Below are positions 6,081 through 9,402 of a stretch of DNA of 9,402 nt, one piece after another. The stretch is from CAZQEC01 sp964591565. Its GTDB lineage: Bacteria; Patescibacteriota; UBA1384; CAJBMM01. Location: the NCBI GenBank assembly GCA_964591565.1, contig CAZQEC010000038.1, positions 1-9,402 of the forward strand, in the 5' to 3' direction. A program made the translations under genes and the position numbers. The notes beneath the pieces are model-generated. The model was not told the DNA's origin, searched no databases, and was given only the letters and a program-made list of their open reading frames with translations. Within the stretch, counting starts at the first letter, position 1; the number at the start of each line of letters is the position of its first letter.

Positions 6081-6108
6081 ATTATATCACAACGTTAAAA
6101 CTGGTCGA
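6081..6108 (-). promoter_or_regulatory. Promoter of the lysozyme-like/protease operon
   Basis: The minus strand has a perfect TATAAT (plus 6081-6086) preceded by TGA, giving an extended -10. The -35-like TCGACC (plus 6103-6108, 4 of 6 matches) sits 16 nt upstream. Transcription would begin near 6074, giving a leader of about 23 nt that carries the strong ribosome binding site. It lies in the 105-bp gap after rmlA, so this operon can be expressed apart from the rhamnose genes. No hairpin with a T-run was found after rmlA, so read-through from the rml operon is also possible. Confidence 0.75.
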
Positions 6109-6156
6109 TGCCGTCACCTAAATGAACACATTAGTTCTCGCTTCAGACTGGCGAAT

Positions 6157-6885
6157 TCACTGACTAATTTGCCCCGCCATCAAATTGCCGGCTTTAAGCA
6201 GGGTATCAAAGGTGCCAGCGTCGGTCCATTCACCTTCTAAAATCTGATAACTCATCGCATTTTTTTCAATATAGGCGTTGTTGACGTCGGTGATTTCCAG
6301 CTCCCCCCTGCCAGACGGTTTGAGGGTGTCAATAATATCAAATACATGACGATCGTAGAAATAAAGCCCGGTCACAGCTAAGTTAGATTTTGGTTTTTTG
6401 GGCTTTTCCATAATCTCAATAATTTTGTCACCTTTTATCTCCGCCACCCCGAATCGCTCTGGATCGTCCACAGTTTTTAAGAATATCATAGCGCCGTCAT
6501 TTTGTTTTTTGTAATCGGTTAAGGCGTGTTTGATCACATTGTTCTTTTCAAAGATGTTGTCGCCTAATATAACCGCCAAACTGTTCGCGCCCGTAAATTG
6601 GCGGGCTAAACCAACCACTTGAGCAATGCCACCGGCCTCATCTTGCACTTCGTAGGACAGATTGACACCAAACGCCCGTCCCGATCCCAAAAGATTCAAA
6701 AAATGCCCGGCGTGTTCTTTGCCCGAGACGATCAAAATATCTTTCACCCCCGCCTCGATCAAGGTCACCAGCGGATAATAAATCATCGGTTTGTCGTAGA
6801 TTGGTAATAAGTGTTTGTTTGTTACATAAGTCAGTGGGCGAAGCCGCGTGCCGTTGCCCCCAGCGGCAATTAGTCCTTTAGTCAT
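6157..6885 (-). CDS. rmlA: Glucose-1-phosphate thymidylyltransferase (short form)
   Basis: This enzyme joins dTTP and glucose 1-phosphate to make dTDP-glucose, the first step of dTDP-L-rhamnose synthesis in the cytoplasm. The nucleotide-binding signature GGNGTRLRPLT is at residues 9-19, followed by K24 and LLPIYDKPMIYYPL (26-39). The metal-binding Asp is in LGDN (D109), with GGIAQ at 85-89, EKP at 160-162, VTGLYFYD at 171-178 and a second Asp in WTDAGT (D222). At 242 residues it is shorter than the enterobacterial enzymes of about 290 and lacks their C-terminal helices, which is common for short-form homologues. Its ATG overlaps the rmlC stop by 4 bp (ATGA). A GAGG site sits 5 nt upstream within a 13-nt string identical to that at the rmlB start. 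It is the last gene of the operon. Confidence 0.93.
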   Translation of the reverse strand: MTKGLIAAGGNGTRLRPLTYVTNKHLLPIYDKPMIYYPLVTLIEAGVKDILIVSGKEHAGHFLNLLGSGRAFGVNLSYEVQDEAGGIAQVVGLARQFTGANSLAVILGDNIFEKNNVIKHALTDYKKQNDGAMIFLKTVDDPERFGVAEIKGDKIIEIMEKPKKPKSNLAVTGLYFYDRHVFDIIDTLKPSGRGELEITDVNNAYIEKNAMSYQILEGEWTDAGTFDTLLKAGNLMAGQISQ

Positions 6886-7427
6886 ATTTGCCTCAATTGA
6901 TTCGATGGATATGTTTGACGAAAAGTGGCGTTTTGCTTGTCTTTATCAGATACAATCGCTCTCTGAAGCGGCCATTTAATGTCTAAATCAGGGTCGTTGT
7001 AGATAATACTTGGATATTGAACGTCGGCGCGCCAGTGGTCGGTCACTAAATATGAATATACCGCAAAATCAGTCAAAGTTTGATAAGCGTTGCCGAAGCC
7101 TTTGGGCACATAGAGGGCGCGGGTTTCGTCTAATTCGAAGGACTGATGCTGTCCAAACGTCTGGCTAGTTTCCCGCAAATCAACGATACAAGCGAAAATG
7201 CGCCCGAAACACGGATGTGCGTATTTGTCCCATGGTTCAGCGTGGATGCCGCGAATGACTCCTTTTTTAGAATAAGCGACGTTGTGTTGCACTGGCTTAA
7301 ATTGGGGTAGGCCGAGTTGTGTTAATTTTTCACTCTGCCAGGCCTCGCGGAAATTGCCACGCTCGTCGCTGAACACATTTAAATGAATTAATAAAAGCCC
7401 GTCAAAGGCGGTCGGTTCAATGGTCAT
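6882..7427 (-). CDS. rmlC: dTDP-4-dehydrorhamnose 3,5-epimerase-like protein, actinobacterial-type variant
   Basis: This cupin-fold enzyme epimerises C3 and C5 of dTDP-4-keto-6-deoxyglucose. The 181-residue protein shows FSDERGNFREAW (19-30), QHNVAYSKKGVIRGIH (47-62, catalytic base H62), VDLRETSQTFG (82-92), VPKGFGNAYQT (107-117), NDPDLDIKWP (144-153) and VSDKD (159-163, D163 of the His-Asp dyad). After H62 it reads AEPWDKY. The usual GFAHGF is GFGNAY, and the region that normally supplies the catalytic Tyr reads TDHW (W132). I recognise these variants from actinobacterial proteins in which this domain is fused to an RmlD domain. Here the two are separate genes overlapping by 11 bp. Epimerisation at both carbons is likely from context, but the Tyr-to-Trp change leaves the exact stereochemistry open. 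Only a weak AAGAG precedes the start, so translation is probably coupled to rmlD. Confidence 0.85.
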   Translation of the reverse strand: MTIEPTAFDGLLLIHLNVFSDERGNFREAWQSEKLTQLGLPQFKPVQHNVAYSKKGVIRGIHAEPWDKYAHPCFGRIFACIVDLRETSQTFGQHQSFELDETRALYVPKGFGNAYQTLTDFAVYSYLVTDHWRADVQYPSIIYNDPDLDIKWPLQRAIVSDKDKQNATFRQTYPSNQLRQI

Positions 7428-8292
7428 GGCTGATATTGCTCTTAAGTTTAATAATACATCGCTCGACTGATGGTTTGACGTCAGACATTACAATACCATT
7501 TTGGGTCAGTTTATCAATATTGAGGATGGTTTTGGTTTGCCGAGCCCCGCCTTTTGTGTCAATTGTTTTGTTAATCTGATCTATCGTGGTTTTATTTAAC
7601 AATTTTTGTTGAGATATGAGCCCATGCTTTTGTAACATTTGCGCGATATCGAAAAAACTGATGGCGCTGGCGTTTGTGATATGGAACACCCCGGAACTAC
7701 CTTGCGACAGCAGTTGCTCTAAAACACTTAGGTAATCATCTACAACCGTAAATGAGCTTAAGTCGGTGGCGAACGAATTAAAAGCCACCATTTTACTTAA
7801 TAAGTTTTTCGGGCTGCTAATATCAGAAATCGGCAGGTGAATACGAGTGATCAAAACGTTGTCAGACGCACAAAACGGCGTTAGGCAAGCGTCAGCGCAC
7901 GCTTTGGTCCAAGCATAATAGGAGGTCGGGTTGGGCGTGTCGGTTTCTCTAAATGTGGTACCGGCGCCATCGAATATCATGCCAGTGCCAATGTGCACCA
8001 GGCGAAACTTGAATTGGCGTGCCAGCATTAACAAATTAACCGCTCCGCGCACATTGACATCAAACACTTTGGCGTGATTTTCCGGTTTTTCGGCGGCGTG
8101 AGTGTCGGCAAAAGCGGCGGCGTTAATGACGATTGATGGCTGATATTTTTTGATGACGTCTCGCAACAAAACGTCATTGGTAATATCCACTTCAGGATAA
8201 TCAACGATGACCATTTTAGCCCGTGACTCAAAATACGAGGCAATTTGCACGCCTAAAAAACCTTGACCGATTACTAAAATTTTATCGTTCAT
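7417..8292 (-). CDS. rmlD: dTDP-4-dehydrorhamnose reductase (RmlD-like)
   Basis: This short-chain dehydrogenase performs the last step, reducing dTDP-4-keto-L-rhamnose to dTDP-L-rhamnose with NAD(P)H. With the chosen start it has 291 residues: the nucleotide-binding GQGFLG (9-14), NAAAFADTHAAEK (57-69), HIGTGMIFDG (100-109, with T103 in place of the canonical STD Thr), and the catalytic Tyr and Lys in YAWTK (Y126, K130). The sequence is divergent from the textbook RmlD, and the C-terminal third is less easily recognised. The frame stays open to ATGs at 8307 and 8319, but the fold begins at MNDKILVIGQG, so 8292 is preferred. None of the three has a clear ribosome binding site. It overlaps the rmlB end by 11 bp and the rmlC start by 11 bp, which suggests coupled translation. 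The operon context supports the assignment more than any single motif. Confidence 0.82.
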   Translation of the reverse strand: MNDKILVIGQGFLGVQIASYFESRAKMVIVDYPEVDITNDVLLRDVIKKYQPSIVINAAAFADTHAAEKPENHAKVFDVNVRGAVNLLMLARQFKFRLVHIGTGMIFDGAGTTFRETDTPNPTSYYAWTKACADACLTPFCASDNVLITRIHLPISDISSPKNLLSKMVAFNSFATDLSSFTVVDDYLSVLEQLLSQGSSGVFHITNASAISFFDIAQMLQKHGLISQQKLLNKTTIDQINKTIDTKGGARQTKTILNIDKLTQNGIVMSDVKPSVERCIIKLKSNISHDH

Positions 8293-9292
8293 GATACTGC
8301 TTGGCATAATACTGCTCATATTGATGATTTAATACCCTATCACACCAAGGTTGATTTTGCTGATACCATTCGATAGTTTGTTTTAATCCCGTGGCAAAAT
8401 CACGCGAAGGCGCATATTTAAGCTCATGTTTGATCTTGGTCTGATCAATGGCGTACCGGCGGTCGTGGCCAGCCCGATCTTTAACGAATTGAATCAAATC
8501 GTGCGGTTTGTGCAGTATATCCAAAATCATTTTGACCACATCTATATTACTCATTTCGGCCTCACCGCCAACGCAGTATGTACGACCAACAATGCCTTTT
8601 AATAATATCAGCTCAATGGCGCGCGCGTGATCATCAACGTGAATCCAGTCGCGCACGTTGAGCCCATCACCATAAACTGGCAGTGGCTTATTTTGCAGCG
8701 CGTTTAAGATCATTAACGGGATTAATTTTTCCGGGAATTGATACGCACCATAGTTGTTAGAGCAGTTGCTAATGGTAAATGGCAAACCGAAGGTGTCGCC
8801 GTACGCCCGCACCAGCATATCGGCGCTGGCTTTTGAAGCCGAATAGGGGCTGTGGGGATTGTACGGCGAGTCCTCATTAAACTTTTTATCCTCATCTAAA
8901 TCTAAACTACCAAACACTTCGTCGGTTGAAATGTGGTGAAATCGCTTGATGCCGACTTCCAGCGCCGCGTCGAGCAAAACTTGTGTGCCCATGACGTTGG
9001 TTTTAACAAACGTGGCTGGCTCTAAAATTGAGCGATCCACGTGCGACTCGGCGGCGAAGTGCACTACCGTATCACAACCCGTCATAGCAATTTTAACCGC
9101 GCCGACGTTACAGATATCGCCTTTGACGAATGAATAATGCGGATTTTTTTCGATGGATGATAAGTTTTCTAGATTGCCGGCGTAGGTCAAAATATCATAG
9201 TTGACGATGTAATCATCTGGATGGTGTTTCAACCAAAACAGAATAAAATTACTGCCAATAAACCCCGCCCCACCAGTCACAAATAGCTTCAT
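8282..9292 (-). CDS. rmlB: dTDP-glucose 4,6-dehydratase
   Basis: This enzyme converts dTDP-glucose to dTDP-4-keto-6-deoxyglucose using bound NAD+. The 336-residue length is normal for the family. The Rossmann motif GGAGFIG is at 7-13, HFAAESHVDRS at 78-88, the catalytic triad Thr-Asp-Glu in STDEVFG (T123, D124, E125), and the Tyr/Lys pair in YSASK (Y150, K154). NCSNNYGAYQFPEKLIP and DGLNVRDWIHVDDHARA further on are also characteristic. All key residues are intact. The start has a GAGG ribosome binding site (plus 9298-9301) at 5-nt spacing. It is the first gene of the rhamnose operon and lies directly behind a sigma70-type promoter. Confidence 0.96.
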   Translation of the reverse strand: MKLFVTGGAGFIGSNFILFWLKHHPDDYIVNYDILTYAGNLENLSSIEKNPHYSFVKGDICNVGAVKIAMTGCDTVVHFAAESHVDRSILEPATFVKTNVMGTQVLLDAALEVGIKRFHHISTDEVFGSLDLDEDKKFNEDSPYNPHSPYSASKASADMLVRAYGDTFGLPFTISNCSNNYGAYQFPEKLIPLMILNALQNKPLPVYGDGLNVRDWIHVDDHARAIELILLKGIVGRTYCVGGEAEMSNIDVVKMILDILHKPHDLIQFVKDRAGHDRRYAIDQTKIKHELKYAPSRDFATGLKQTIEWYQQNQPWCDRVLNHQYEQYYAKQYHER

Positions 9293-9315
9293 ATTTGCCT
9301 CGTTTCTACCAAGAG

Positions 9316-9344
9316 AGTATAGCTGAATTTGACTGATCTGTCTC
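9316..9344 (-). promoter_or_regulatory. Promoter of the rmlBDCA operon
   Basis: On the minus strand GAGACA (plus 9339-9344, 4 of 6 matches to TTGACA) and TATACT (plus 9316-9321, 5 of 6) are separated by 17 bp. Transcription would start near 9309, about 16 nt before the ATG, leaving just enough room for the GAGG ribosome binding site. Confidence 0.65.
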
Positions 9345-9353
9345 GGATACGAC

Positions 9354-9397
9354 TTAGCTCATCAATAATCTTACTATTGGGGTAATCGTTAGCTCAT
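9354..9397. repeat. Two direct copies of TTAGCTCAT upstream of the rml promoter
   Basis: TTAGCTCAT occurs at 9354-9362 and 9389-9397 in the same orientation, 35 bp apart start to start. The first lies 10 bp upstream of the -35 hexamer. The placement would suit an activator or regulator site, but a 9-bp pair in an AT-rich region may be chance. Confidence 0.35.
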
Positions 9398-9402
9398 TAA
9401 CA

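Noticed and set aside
6052..6156. Terminator after rmlA
   Set aside because: Only weak pairing (ATTAGT/ACTAAT and a TCGC/GCGA stem) with no T-run is present, so I could not support one.

Overview
The window looks like part of a small, moderately AT-rich bacterial genome, most likely a member of the Candidate Phyla Radiation / Patescibacteria. This is an inference from gene content. The pointers are two exported proteins carrying repeated NBR1-Ig-like modules, a lysozyme-like export domain of a type I associate with Saccharibacteria and actinobacteria, a short (242 aa) RmlA, and RmlC with an actinobacterial-style active site. UGA is used as a normal stop (for example rmlC and rmlA), so there is no sign of the recoded UGA of Gracilibacteria/Absconditabacteria.

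Layout. At the left edge (1-240, minus) is the N-terminal part of a SAM hydroxide adenosyltransferase-like gene (DUF62 family), cut by the window boundary. Its upstream region (241-350) has a candidate promoter framed by a perfect 15-bp inverted repeat, and two overlapping leader hairpins. A bidirectional intrinsic terminator follows (392-422), then a possible 33-aa membrane ORF (449-550) and about 180 bp of compound 7-bp tandem repeats (593-770). An apparently leaderless plus-strand gene (796-2277) encodes a multi-pass membrane protein that resembles GT-C glycosyltransferases. Directly at its stop codon lies a 182-bp MITE-like palindromic element (2278-2459).

Everything to the right of that is on the minus strand in two transcription units. 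The first to be transcribed, at the right end, is a complete dTDP-L-rhamnose operon in the order rmlB-rmlD-rmlC-rmlA (9292 down to 6157), with each gene overlapping the next and a sigma70-type promoter in front. The second, with its own extended -10 promoter at 6081-6108, contains an exported lysozyme-like protein with two Ig-like modules (6051-4540), then after 18 bp an exported subtilisin-type protease (4518-2491) with two more modules of the same family.

Taken together the window is a cell-surface locus: an activated sugar donor (dTDP-rhamnose), a candidate membrane glycosyltransferase, and two secreted wall-acting or surface enzymes that share binding modules. The most notable structures are the four Ig modules arranged alpha-beta in one protein and beta-alpha in the next, the MITE-like element, the set of five unrelated-looking tracts that all have a 7-bp period, and the promoter enclosed by a long inverted repeat. 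I saw no tRNA, rRNA, CRISPR array or transposase gene.
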